The position numbers and the translations under genes were made by a program. From positions 1-20,524 of the forward strand of contig JBGQHM010000078.1 of assembly GCA_041497995.1 (NCBI GenBank): DNA of 20,524 nucleotides. Reading direction: 5' to 3'. Each line of letters opens with the position of its first letter. Position 1 is the first letter of the stretch. The notes beneath the pieces were generated by a model that searched no databases, was not told the DNA's origin, and worked only from the letters and a program-made list of their open reading frames with translations. The stretch comes from DATKMS01 sp041497995 (GTDB lineage Bacteria; Desulfobacterota; Binatia; HRBIN30). This document shows, one piece after another, positions 13,255 to 20,524 of this stretch.

Positions 13255-14559
13255 CCCCAACCACACCGGTGCCCACGTCGCAGGGTCGGAGTGTCCATTG
13301 CTTGTGATCGCGCAGCTGCCGCCGTTGCTGGTTGCCACCTGCGTCGGCGATGGAGCGGGGGGCGTGACGGTGGGTGTGTTGGTTGGCGTGGCGGTACGCG
13401 TTGCGCTTGCTGTTGCCGTTGAAGTTGCACTTGCCGTTGGCGTCGGGGTCGGAACCACAGGCGTTGCCGTTGCGGTGCCGGTGTTCGTGGGGGTCATGGC
13501 AGGCTGAGGCGTGCTCGGAGGTAAGACGAACGTGTCGAGCTGATCACGTGTGCCGAGGCGATGCGCGTTGAATGCGGCGCGCCTCATCCTGGTAGGATCG
13601 CTCAGATCGCGATGGGTTTCGATCGCCAGTGCCAAGACGCCGCTCCCACTTGCGGTCTGGATGCGGGTCTGGCCGGTCAACGTTCCCGCCACCTGGACGT
13701 TGAAGATCGAACGATCCGGGTTGGCCCCGCCGATGGCTGACAGTGCGCTCACCTGCTGAAACTGGAGATGTTGGCTGGAGCCGAACCGCTGCTCGAACTC
13801 GTTGAATACCTCGTACGTCACGGTGGCCTGGCCCGGTATGCCATGCGCGAGGTCTTCGCTGCACGGCACCAGGATGAGGGTCGTTGAGATGTTGCTCGTA
13901 TGGGCGGCTGGTTCGAGGGCGCCATCGAAGAAGTGTGGAATGACACTGAAGTTCGGACAGGCGTCGTACTCTCCACTGGGCCCGAGAGCGATCGTGTCGT
14001 CACCGTTACCGGCCCCGACACGTGCGAGGATGCCGATTGCATTGTACGGCGCCGCATCGGCCAGCGAGTCGGCTGCCGAGCGACGTTGTCCAAGCGTCGC
14101 CGTTCCCACCAGGACGTTGCGCTCGACGGGCACAAGGTTGCGATCCACAGCGATGCAACGTAGGACGCCGGTGAAGGGATCGGTTGGCACGGCCGGGATC
14201 TGGCTCGGGCCACCCGGTGTCTCGAGCGGAAGCGCCGCCCCTTGGGTGGCGCGCCAGGCGATTGGCTGTCGCGGCGTCAGCGGGAACTGGAAATCCGCTA
14301 CCTTCAGGTCCGTTATCCCATTGAGCGGGTCGAGCGCGGCACCTTCATAAAAGCACCGTACAGCGACCGGCGTGTCGGAGGTGTTGCTGATCTGCAAGAG
14401 CGTGTCCTTACCCTCGGCGCTATCAACCGTGACGTACGGGTACACGAGCAAGGCCGCCGCCTGATCCGAGCTAGCGTCCCCACGCGCCGGCCGAACGCTG
14501 ACCAATGCCACCGAGAGCCACACTGCGGATGCCGCGTGCATCCATCGCACCGGTCTCAT
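13216..14559 (-). CDS. Secreted protein of an unnamed paralogous family with GGSC C-terminal tail
   Basis: The 447-residue product has a signal peptide (1 to about 27, MRPVRWMHAASAVWLS...ARG). The body has ALLVYPYVTVDS, AVRCFYEGA, YNAIGIL, VPCSEDLAHGIPGQATVTYEVFNEFEQRF and TRIQTASGSG. A Thr/Pro/Ala linker of about 65 residues follows, then GGSC (413-416), one hydrophobic segment (WAPVWLGLALIL) and RRRARAR. That order resembles MYXO-CTERM-type surface anchors. It is paralogous to the gene before it and shares an ATGA overlap with it: ATG 14559, stop of the neighbour at 14556-14558. The open frame back to 15009 is a shadow of the neighbour. The biochemical role is unknown; it is probably displayed on the surface. 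Confidence 0.85.
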   Translation of the reverse strand: MRPVRWMHAASAVWLSVALVSVRPARGDASSDQAAALLVYPYVTVDSAEGKDTLLQISNTSDTPVAVRCFYEGAALDPLNGITDLKVADFQFPLTPRQPIAWRATQGAALPLETPGGPSQIPAVPTDPFTGVLRCIAVDRNLVPVERNVLVGTATLGQRRSAADSLADAAPYNAIGILARVGAGNGDDTIALGPSGEYDACPNFSVIPHFFDGALEPAAHTSNISTTLILVPCSEDLAHGIPGQATVTYEVFNEFEQRFGSSQHLQFQQVSALSAIGGANPDRSIFNVQVAGTLTGQTRIQTASGSGVLALAIETHRDLSDPTRMRRAAFNAHRLGTRDQLDTFVLPPSTPQPAMTPTNTGTATATPVVPTPTPTASATSTATASATRTATPTNTPTVTPPAPSPTQVATSNGGSCAITSNGHSDPATWAPVWLGLALILRRRARAR

Positions 14560-15671
14560 CGGCCCGCTCCGGAAGGCATGCGTGGCGTTGGAAAGACAAT
14601 CACATCGCTGCCGGACTGTGTTCCCTCGACATGGAGGTTCACCATGCTCGAGCTGGTCGGTGATCCGGGACCGCCGGTCGTTCGGGTCGTCTCTGCGACT
14701 ACCATGAACCCGCCTGGGTGGCCGGGGGCTGCCCGAATGCGGGTCTGCACGAGCTCGCCTCCCAGCGTCTCGCGGTTGAAAACCTCCGCGATGCTCGCCA
14801 ACGGAATGGTTGCCCAGCACGTCACCGTCGTCGCCGCAGAGAACGTTTGCTCGAGCTCGTTGGTGAGTGTGAATTGGAGCGTGGCAGATCCCGGACGCTG
14901 GCTCGCGAGGTCGAGCGCACAGGGAACGACGGTGATTGCGGTGGCGACTGTCGAGCCGGCACCGCCGAGTGGATCCGTCGCGCCGTCCGCGAGGTGATTC
15001 AGTATCCACGTGTCAGGACACGGAGTGTACTCAGCGCCGGATGGACACGCGGCTGCGCCCGCGTTGCCGAGACAGAGTACGGGGTCTTGGTTGTTGCTGT
15101 CCTCGCCGTGCAGCCCGATGGCGTTGTATGTGGCCACGTCTCCGCTGGTGAGATGCTGCAGCGTTGCCCGCCCGATGAGCGCGTTGCCGGGCACGGGGAA
15201 CCCGCCGGAATCAACCTCGATGCACAGCAACTCGCCGCGGAAGTCGGGTGGCAGCGCGGGCACAGGGCCCGGATCCAATCCCGCGCCGTCGCAGTAGGGC
15301 GGTTGGCTCGGGTCGCAAGTGCCGTCGGTCTGATCATTGGGTCGGCCACGCGACGCGACCCAGTGCGTCGGCTGCACCGGAGTCAGCGCGAGGTCGAAAT
15401 CGATCACTCCCCACAGGGGCGGATTGAGCGGGCCGACCGGTTGGCTCGGAAACACGGGTGCGCCGTTGATATAGAAGCAGCGTGCGTGCCTCTGGTTGCC
15501 GGACTGGTTGACGACTTGGATGACCGTGTCCCAGGTGCCGTCTGCGACCACCTTGGGGAAGACGATGAGCGCGGCGCTTTGCTCCGTGGTGACTTGCGCG
15601 CCCGCGGGGCCCGACACGCTCCACAGCAGCGGCGCCGCAATGAGCCATCTGGTGAGTGTTGTCCGTTGCAT
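14556..15671 (-). CDS. Secreted protein, paralogue of the following gene
   Basis: The 371-residue product starts MQRTTLTRWLIAAPLLW with a signal peptide likely cut after AGA (AQVTTEQ). The start at 15671 is preceded by AAGGGAGCGAG; the longer frame from 15731 has no signal sequence. Motifs shared with the next gene are EQSAALIVFPKVV against DQAAALLVYPYVT, ARCFYINGA against VRCFYEGA, YNAIGL, EYTPCP, VPCALDLA and TNELEQTF against FNEFEQRF. It lacks the Thr/Pro linker and GGSC tail and ends MPSGAGR, so it is probably periplasmic or released. I do not recognise a named family. Coupling by ATGA suggests the pair works together. Confidence 0.85.
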   Translation of the reverse strand: MQRTTLTRWLIAAPLLWSVSGPAGAQVTTEQSAALIVFPKVVADGTWDTVIQVVNQSGNQRHARCFYINGAPVFPSQPVGPLNPPLWGVIDFDLALTPVQPTHWVASRGRPNDQTDGTCDPSQPPYCDGAGLDPGPVPALPPDFRGELLCIEVDSGGFPVPGNALIGRATLQHLTSGDVATYNAIGLHGEDSNNQDPVLCLGNAGAAACPSGAEYTPCPDTWILNHLADGATDPLGGAGSTVATAITVVPCALDLASQRPGSATLQFTLTNELEQTFSAATTVTCWATIPLASIAEVFNRETLGGELVQTRIRAAPGHPGGFMVVAETTRTTGGPGSPTSSSMVNLHVEGTQSGSDVIVFPTPRMPSGAGR

Positions 15672-15814
15672 CGAACTCGCTCCCTTCTCGCGAGCCGATA
15701 TCCGTCCCCCCGGACGTAACACCCGCTGCACGGTGTGTGACTTGTCGGCCGTGCCGCCCTGTCAGAATCTCAGGCTTGAGTGGCTGCGCCTGTACCATCC
15801 ACGGTGAGGAGATG

Positions 15815-17080
15815 TCAATGGCGCTCGTTTCCCGCTCGTTTCCCGACCATCCCCGAAAGCAGGGCGACGAGGAAAGCTCCAACGATCGCGAAGACCGCCC
15901 AATGCCCGCCCGACGGATCGAGCTGACAGCTGCCGCCGCTCGACTGCGCCGCAGCCGTCGGTGTCGGGCTCGCCGTCGGCGTTGGTGGCGGTGATGCGCT
16001 GGCCGTCGGCGATGGTTCGACCACAAAGACGCCACCGTTAATGCTACCGACGCTCGGGAGCGGTACGCCGTTGGGATCGGTAAGAGTTACATGGCTGACA
16101 TGGAGCGAGTAAAAGCTCGATGTAGCGGTCGAGGAAATCTTGATGGTGCAGCTGTACAGCTGGGCGCCGTCCGGAATGGGCGTGGAGAAGCTCTCTAACG
16201 ACACGAGCACCGCACGGACCATCGTACAGGCGGCTCCACTGCACCCTTGCGGGAAGAAAGCGAAGGCCGTGCCGTTCTTATCGATCTCGGGGTTGACCGT
16301 ACAAGCAGGCTTGGTGTTTGCCGTGGCTTCGATCGGCGTGTTGCCCGCGTCAAACGTGAGATCATTCTGCGTCTGCGCAATGGCGAAGCCGTTGGCCTGG
16401 AGCACCACCGGCACCGTCACCTCCTGCCCCGGGCTTCCACTCACGGGAACAGCAACGACGAAAGGGATGACCGGTGTGGGCATCGGCACGTCTGTTCGTA
16501 CCAACACGACACCGTCTGTTCCGGTTGCGTCGGCCAGCGGGTCGCCATTCGGATCCCTGAGGATGATGCCACCGATCGTGAGCGGGTAGTCACCCGGCTG
16601 TGCCCCGGGCGAAATTTCGACCCTGCAGCTATACAAGAGCTCGCGATCAGGAATTGGATCAACGTTGCTGTTCGACAGGACTGTGGCGCGGACTGCGGTG
16701 CACGCAGCACCGGTGCAGCCGTGGGGCTGGAACTCAAACGACGACGCTTGCTTGTCGATTTCCAAATTGACGAGGCAGTAGGGCTTGCCTCCCGGGGTGG
16801 TAGCAAACCCCAAGGTGGCCCGATCGAATGCGATGTCATTTTGCGTTGCCGCCACTTGGCGGCCCGCCGTACGCAACGTGGCAGTGAACACGACCTCCGT
16901 GCCAGCCTTTCCAACAACACTCTCCAGCACAACCCGGGGGACTTCAGGTGCCGACGTAGTAGCTGAGTTGTCACTCACAAAGGTTCCGCACGCCGGGCGC
17001 GCGGCGATCTCCGCACGGAATAGCCCCACTGCGATGAACCCAATGACTGCACACCGATAGCTCATGACGGCAATCCCCAT
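15815..17080 (-). CDS. Surface protein with two cohesin-like domains and GGSC tail
   Basis: The 421-residue product has an N-terminal signal-like segment (about 1-28), two tandem homologous domains (about 49-188 and 197-340), a Pro/Thr/Ser linker, GGSC (382-385), a hydrophobic segment and a basic end. Each domain has GKAGTEVVFTATL or GSPGQEVTVPVVL, ATQNDIAFD or QTQNDLTFD, VNxEIDK, GCTGAAC or GCSGAAC, a Tyr-Ser-Cys strand and DPNGxPL. The PGxxVxVPVxL...QxDLxFD pattern is that of cohesin-like modules; the paired cysteines are not found in classical cellulosomal cohesins. Classical cohesins bind dockerins, and dockerin-like domains are encoded just upstream in the same direction. ATG 17080 gives the better signal peptide; 17065 is the alternative. 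Confidence 0.8.
   Translation of the reverse strand: MGIAVMSYRCAVIGFIAVGLFRAEIAARPACGTFVSDNSATTSAPEVPRVVLESVVGKAGTEVVFTATLRTAGRQVAATQNDIAFDRATLGFATTPGGKPYCLVNLEIDKQASSFEFQPHGCTGAACTAVRATVLSNSNVDPIPDRELLYSCRVEISPGAQPGDYPLTIGGIILRDPNGDPLADATGTDGVVLVRTDVPMPTPVIPFVVAVPVSGSPGQEVTVPVVLQANGFAIAQTQNDLTFDAGNTPIEATANTKPACTVNPEIDKNGTAFAFFPQGCSGAACTMVRAVLVSLESFSTPIPDGAQLYSCTIKISSTATSSFYSLHVSHVTLTDPNGVPLPSVGSINGGVFVVEPSPTASASPPPTPTASPTPTAAAQSSGGSCQLDPSGGHWAVFAIVGAFLVALLSGMVGKRAGNERH
15824..15845 (+). repeat. 11-bp tandem duplication in the last codons of the cohesin-like gene
   Basis: CTCGTTTCCCG occurs twice head to tail (15824-15834, 15835-15845). Eleven is not a multiple of three, so the duplication changed the reading frame of the last residues (GKRAGNERH). 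Confidence 0.75.
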
Positions 17081-17389
17081 TCTCCAGCCCGATCTCCTAG
17101 GGCCTGCGGCCAGCGTCATTTCTATGGTCCGCTCCCCGTAGGGTCGCTCTGGGCTGCCAAGTCTGACAGGCTGCTAGAAGCTCGTCACGCCCCGCCACCC
17201 GCCGCGGTTCTCAGGCCCGGTTGCGGCCGGCAGATTCGGGCGCAGCGGAGACGGTTCCGGATGCTGCGGTTCCCGTCTGCCGCGTCGCGTTGGGTACGGC
17301 CGGAATTCGATATCACCTCTGGTGCACGGGTACGCTTCGCACTCGGCTTCTCGATGCACGCTTGAGTGCGACCTCCTCATACCCATCCG
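17081..17389. other. 309-bp gap without a supported gene
   Basis: Between the truncated dockerin-like gene and the cohesin-like gene I find no coding signal. The three minus-strand frames do not continue the propeller sequence that stops at 17390. The segment nearest 17080 should hold the promoter or ribosome site of the cohesin-like gene (TAGGAG at about 17095-17100), but no convincing -35/-10 pair is visible. Confidence 0.5.
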
Positions 17390-17800
17390 TCAGCGCACGG
17401 CTTCTACGAAAACCAAAGTGCCGGTGGCTGCGTCGCGCTGGAACACCGCGATCGCATCGTCGTCCAACCCTGCGTACACGTCTTTCCCGCCGGCGGTGCA
17501 ACCGTTGAGCGCGTGATCCACCGCGACAACAATCTCGTCAATCGTCACGCTGCCGTCACCATTCGCATCTGCCGACGGGCATAGGGCGATCGGCACGCTG
17601 TCCATAGTGGCGATGTTGACGGCGAGGAGCAGCTCGTTGACCGTAACCACGTCGTCGCCGTTGCAATCGCCGCTGCACGTTTCGGCGTCTACTGCCCACG
17701 CGGGTGTGAATCCTAGCAAGCCCACCAACAATGCGGCCGGCAGCAATGCCGGGATTCGGCGGCGACAGACAGCGAGAGCTTTCCGATTCGAGCCTTTCAT
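17390..17800 (-). CDS. Short secreted protein: dockerin-like pair plus a broken propeller blade
   Basis: The 136-residue product has a signal peptide (1 to about 36, ending TPAWA), then two EF-hand-like loops in the Cys-bracketed dockerin-like form: CSGDCNGDDVVTVNELLLAV (42-61) and DANGDGSVTIDEIVVAV (78-94), closing with ALNGC (97-101). After it comes VYAGLDDDAIAVFQRDAATG, the start of a lactonase/YVTN-like propeller blade, and the protein stops at VEAVR. Full-length relatives would continue with several blades. No blade sequence is found downstream in any frame, so it looks like a 3' deletion. AGGAGG lies just before ATG. It follows the propeller gene by 20 bases. Confidence 0.8.
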   Translation of the reverse strand: MKGSNRKALAVCRRRIPALLPAALLVGLLGFTPAWAVDAETCSGDCNGDDVVTVNELLLAVNIATMDSVPIALCPSADANGDGSVTIDEIVVAVDHALNGCTAGGKDVYAGLDDDAIAVFQRDAATGTLVFVEAVR

Positions 17801-17820
17801 TGGCGATCCTCCTGCAACGG

Positions 17821-19995
17821 TTAGTTCGGACCCGCGCGGCAGCCGTTGAGCGCATTGCCGACGGCTGCGATGAGCTCGTCGATGCTCACGCTCCCGTCGC
17901 CGCTCTGATCCAAACTGGCGCAGCTGCTGATCGGGAACACGTCGAGGGAAATGTTGAGGCCGGTGATCAGCTCAATGACCGTGACCTGACCGCTGTGGTC
18001 GCAGTCGCCGGGACACGTGGCTGGTTGCGCGATGGTCCACACGCCGTTGGCGCAGGTGCCGGCATAGAGAACGGATGGGCCTTGCGGATCGACGACCAAC
18101 GCGCTGACGCCAAGATTGCCGAGGCCGGTATTCAGCGGCCTCCACGTCGCGCCGCCGTTGGTGCTCTTGTAAACCCCCGCCGCCGTTCCGGCGTACAGCG
18201 TCGCCGGCGTGAACGGGTCGATGGCCAGGGAGCTGACGAATGCGACAGTGGCGAGTCCATTGTTCGCCGCACGCCAAGTGCCGGCGCCGTCCGTGCTCTT
18301 GAACACGCCCTCGTAGGACGCCGCGTAGATTGTGGTCGCTGTGAGCGGATCGATTGCCAGCGCGGTCACCACAAGGCCTCCGTCCAGGCCGACGCTGGCC
18401 GCGGTCCAGCTGATACCGGCATCAGTCGATTTGAAGATCGGGAAAATGTTCGCGGGACTGTTGTAGCCGCCGACGCCTGCATAGAGCGTGGCAGGTGTCA
18501 TTGGGTCGACCGCCAGCGCATTCACTCCGGAGTCGGGAAAGAGTCCTACGTTTACGTGGCTCCATGTAGGGCCGCCATCGGTGCTCTTGAACAGACCCTC
18601 GTCCGATGTTCCGGCGTACACGGTGGTCGCGATGGTTGGGTCGACCGCGAAGACGATCGGGTCAAACACGGCGCCGGTATCAGACCAGCTGTCGCCACCG
18701 TTCGTGCTCGTGAAGACCCTGCTGTTTACGTTGGCGTACAAGGTCGTCGGGTTGGAAGGGGCGACCGCGATGGCGAGGATGTTGATGTCTGTGAGCCCGA
18801 CATTGGCGTCGATCCAGAGCAGCCCGTTCGGGCTCTTGAATATCCCGCCGAACACGCCGGCATAGATCGTCGAGTTGGGTGTCGTAGCAGCGATGGCGAC
18901 GGTGCGGACGTTCGCACTCGTCAACCCATTGTTGACCGGGACCCAGTTGCTGCCGCCATCGGTGCTCGTCAATACGCCAGCGGCGAAGGTTCCTGCAAAC
19001 AGTGTACGTGGCGCCGTGACGGCCAGCGCGTGAACCAGTCGGGCCAGTTGTCCGACGATCACTGCTTCCCAATGTGCGCCGCCATCCGTGCTGCGGAACA
19101 CGTCGCCGGGGCAATCTTCGCAGGTCGTGGAGCTGGTTGCATACAAGGTTCCTGGTGTCCCAGGGTCGATCGTGAGGCCAACGACGTAGGTTTCATCGAG
19201 ACCTGTCACGGCAGGGTCCCAATGGCTCCCGGCGTCCGTACTCTTGAGGACACCGTTCGGCGTGCCGATATACACCGTGGCAGGGGCGCTGGCATCAATC
19301 ACCGCGGCGTGCACGACGGTTTCGGCGGGTATGCCGTTGTTCACCGCGTGCCACGTGGTGGCACCGTCGGTGCTCGTGAAGACGCCGTCGAGCGTTCCGG
19401 CATACAGCGTTGCCGGATGGGTGGGATCAATGGCGAGCGACCGTATGTACGGACTGGTCAAGTCGGTATCAGCGGTGTGCCACGTCGCGCCACCATCTGT
19501 ACTCTTCACGACGGCTTGCGCTTCACTACCCACATAAATCGTGGTGGGTGTGATCGGATCGAGCACGAGGGCATCGACATTGCCGCGACCGATCTGCAGC
19601 GCGCTCCAGCTGCGGCCACTGTCTGTGCTCTTGAAGACCCCGCGGCCATCCTCGTGGCCGTCGGCCACGGCGTAGAGCGTTGTAGGCGTCTTGGGATCGA
19701 CGATGACCGCAAACACCACGCCGCTGCCGAGGTGGCCACCAGTGGGCGTCCAAGAGGCGGCGCCGTCGATGCTCTTGAAGACCCCGCCGCCGTTGGTGCC
19801 GACGTAGAGGATTCGCGCATCCGTCGGATCGACGGCCACGGCGCGGACCTCACCGCCCGCTGGACCCTCAGTGCTCCAGTAGTCTTGCGCTGCGGATGCG
19901 CTGCGCGCACTGACCACCACCGACAGCAGCATTGCTCGGGCGAGCCAGAGCGTCACTGTCCTTCTCTTCTGGCTGTTGCGACTTGTCGCGGACAT
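17821..19995 (-). CDS. Secreted Asp-box (BNR/sortilin-like) beta-propeller with dockerin-like C-terminus
   Basis: The 724-residue product has a signal peptide (about 1-36, ending ASA) and thirteen Asp-box repeats of the form GVFKSTDGGxxW, each preceded by AxDPxxPxTxYAG. These suggest one large or two stacked beta-propellers, as in VPS10/sortilin-like and xyloglucanase-like proteins. I see no catalytic motif. From residue 661 come two Cys-bracketed calcium-loop motifs, CPGDCDHSGQVTVIEL and DQSGDGSVSIDEL, ending ALNGC. The loops fit D-x-[DN]-x-[DS]-G-x-V-[ST]-x-x-E. Its start is 9 bases after the previous gene, and it precedes the short dockerin-like gene. Ligand and role are unknown; the tail suggests calcium-stabilised docking or attachment. 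Confidence 0.88.
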   Translation of the reverse strand: MSATSRNSQKRRTVTLWLARAMLLSVVVSARSASAAQDYWSTEGPAGGEVRAVAVDPTDARILYVGTNGGGVFKSIDGAASWTPTGGHLGSGVVFAVIVDPKTPTTLYAVADGHEDGRGVFKSTDSGRSWSALQIGRGNVDALVLDPITPTTIYVGSEAQAVVKSTDGGATWHTADTDLTSPYIRSLAIDPTHPATLYAGTLDGVFTSTDGATTWHAVNNGIPAETVVHAAVIDASAPATVYIGTPNGVLKSTDAGSHWDPAVTGLDETYVVGLTIDPGTPGTLYATSSTTCEDCPGDVFRSTDGGAHWEAVIVGQLARLVHALAVTAPRTLFAGTFAAGVLTSTDGGSNWVPVNNGLTSANVRTVAIAATTPNSTIYAGVFGGIFKSPNGLLWIDANVGLTDINILAIAVAPSNPTTLYANVNSRVFTSTNGGDSWSDTGAVFDPIVFAVDPTIATTVYAGTSDEGLFKSTDGGPTWSHVNVGLFPDSGVNALAVDPMTPATLYAGVGGYNSPANIFPIFKSTDAGISWTAASVGLDGGLVVTALAIDPLTATTIYAASYEGVFKSTDGAGTWRAANNGLATVAFVSSLAIDPFTPATLYAGTAAGVYKSTNGGATWRPLNTGLGNLGVSALVVDPQGPSVLYAGTCANGVWTIAQPATCPGDCDHSGQVTVIELITGLNISLDVFPISSCASLDQSGDGSVSIDELIAAVGNALNGCRAGPN

Positions 19996-20004
19996 GGTCT
20001 GGTC

Positions 20005-20524
20005 CTACAGCGCCGGGCACCCATTGAGAGCGAAGCTCATGGCGCCGATGAGCTCGTCGACGGTGACCGCCCCGTCACCGTTGACGTCGTAGGCGCTGCA
20101 GGCTTCCAGCGGTTGAGTCCCGAGCACGATATTCATCGCGGTGACCAGCTCGTCGATGGTGACGTGCTGGTCGCCATTGCAATCACCTTGGCAGGGAGTC
20201 GCCAGGCTGGACATCGGCAACGCCCACAGCTCGCGCCCAACAATCTTGTCGTCGGCGGCAAACAGCAACTTGTTACTTACCACTGTAAACGAGTCCGGTT
20301 GGGACGACAGCTCGTCGGCCGCGATGTCCTGTATCATCCGCGTGCCGTCGGGCGTGCCGTTGCTCTTCCACGGCTCCACGCCGTGCGTGCCGTCCGTGGC
20401 GGCGAAGATCAGCGTGCCGTTGACATTGGCGAGGCTCGACACCCACGAGCCGTCGGCCCCCGGATTGATGTCCGCGACGAGCACGGTTCCCACGCCGCTG
20501 CCATTGCTGCGCCACAGCTCGACG
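20005..20524 (-). CDS. ELWxSDGT-repeat protein with dockerin-like C-terminus, 5' end beyond the window
   Basis: The frame is open to the end of the window; bases up to 20524 still read ELWRSNGSGVGTVLVADINPG, a hyalin-type ELWxSDGTxxGTxLVxDI repeat. A second repeat is VEPWKSNGTPDGTRMIQDI, and a third begins GRELWALP. The last 62 residues are a dockerin-like unit: CQGDCNGDQHVTIDELVTAM and DVNGDGAVTVDELIGAM, closing ALNGC. Such repeats occur in large extracellular propeller-like proteins. It ends 9 bases before the Asp-box propeller gene, so the two are probably co-transcribed. An internal ATG/GTG near 20493 is not a likely start because the repeat extends past it. Confidence 0.85.
   Translation of the reverse strand, partial: VELWRSNGSGVGTVLVADINPGADGSWVSSLANVNGTLIFAATDGTHGVEPWKSNGTPDGTRMIQDIAADELSSQPDSFTVVSNKLLFAADDKIVGRELWALPMSSLATPCQGDCNGDQHVTIDELVTAMNIVLGTQPLEACSAYDVNGDGAVTVDELIGAMSFALNGCPAL

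Noticed and set aside
14560..15009. N-terminal extension of the gene at 13216-14559
   Set aside because: It overlaps the paralogous neighbour in another frame, has no signal peptide, and the inner ATG gives both a signal peptide and an ATGA overlap.

Overview
The window is high-GC bacterial DNA from a Gram-negative lineage: lptE implies an LPS outer membrane, and several products carry signal peptides. The order nrdR-ribD-ribBA-ribH-nusB-leuS-lptE, the Cys-bracketed dockerin-like motifs (GDCNGD...VTxDEL...ALNGC) and Thr/Pro-rich tails ending in a Cys motif, a membrane segment and Arg residues recall deltaproteobacterial genomes, especially the Binatota/Desulfobacterota_B type. That placement is inference from gene content; no rRNA gene is present.

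Layout. (1) 1-1800: the 3' part of a secreted-type delta-60 repeat protein, with a frame break near its 5' end. (2) 2021-3499: a toxin-antitoxin islet. A MazF/PemK toxin with its antitoxin lies on the minus strand, and a HigB/RelE-type toxin remnant with an XRE antitoxin on the plus strand. The second module sits between two direct copies (about 181 bp) of the 5' end of nrdR; the upstream copy is broken and fused to the toxin remnant. (3) 3717-10672: a plus-strand housekeeping run, nrdR, ribD, ribBA, ribH, nusB, leuS, lptE, mostly overlapping or closely spaced. The rib genes cover most riboflavin steps, but riboflavin synthase is absent and the DHBP-synthase half of RibBA has lost nearly all of its catalytic residues. 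(4) 10720-12814: rpsT (minus, TTG start) divergent from murJ (plus). (5) 12955-13254: a possible TumE-like toxin remnant. (6) 13216-20524: a minus-strand block of six secreted-protein genes. In transcription order these are an ELWxSDGT-repeat protein with a dockerin-like C-terminus (partial), a 13-repeat Asp-box propeller with a dockerin-like C-terminus, a short dockerin-like protein cut off in a propeller blade, a double cohesin-like protein with a GGSC tail, and two translationally coupled paralogues, the second also with a GGSC tail.

Most notable: the pairing of dockerin-like and cohesin-like proteins with a candidate Cys-type C-terminal sorting signal; the catalytically eroded RibBA; the toxin module between nrdR 5' repeats; and intergenic inverted repeats, two of them built from 7-nt units. 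No CRISPR array, transposase, tRNA or rRNA was recognised.
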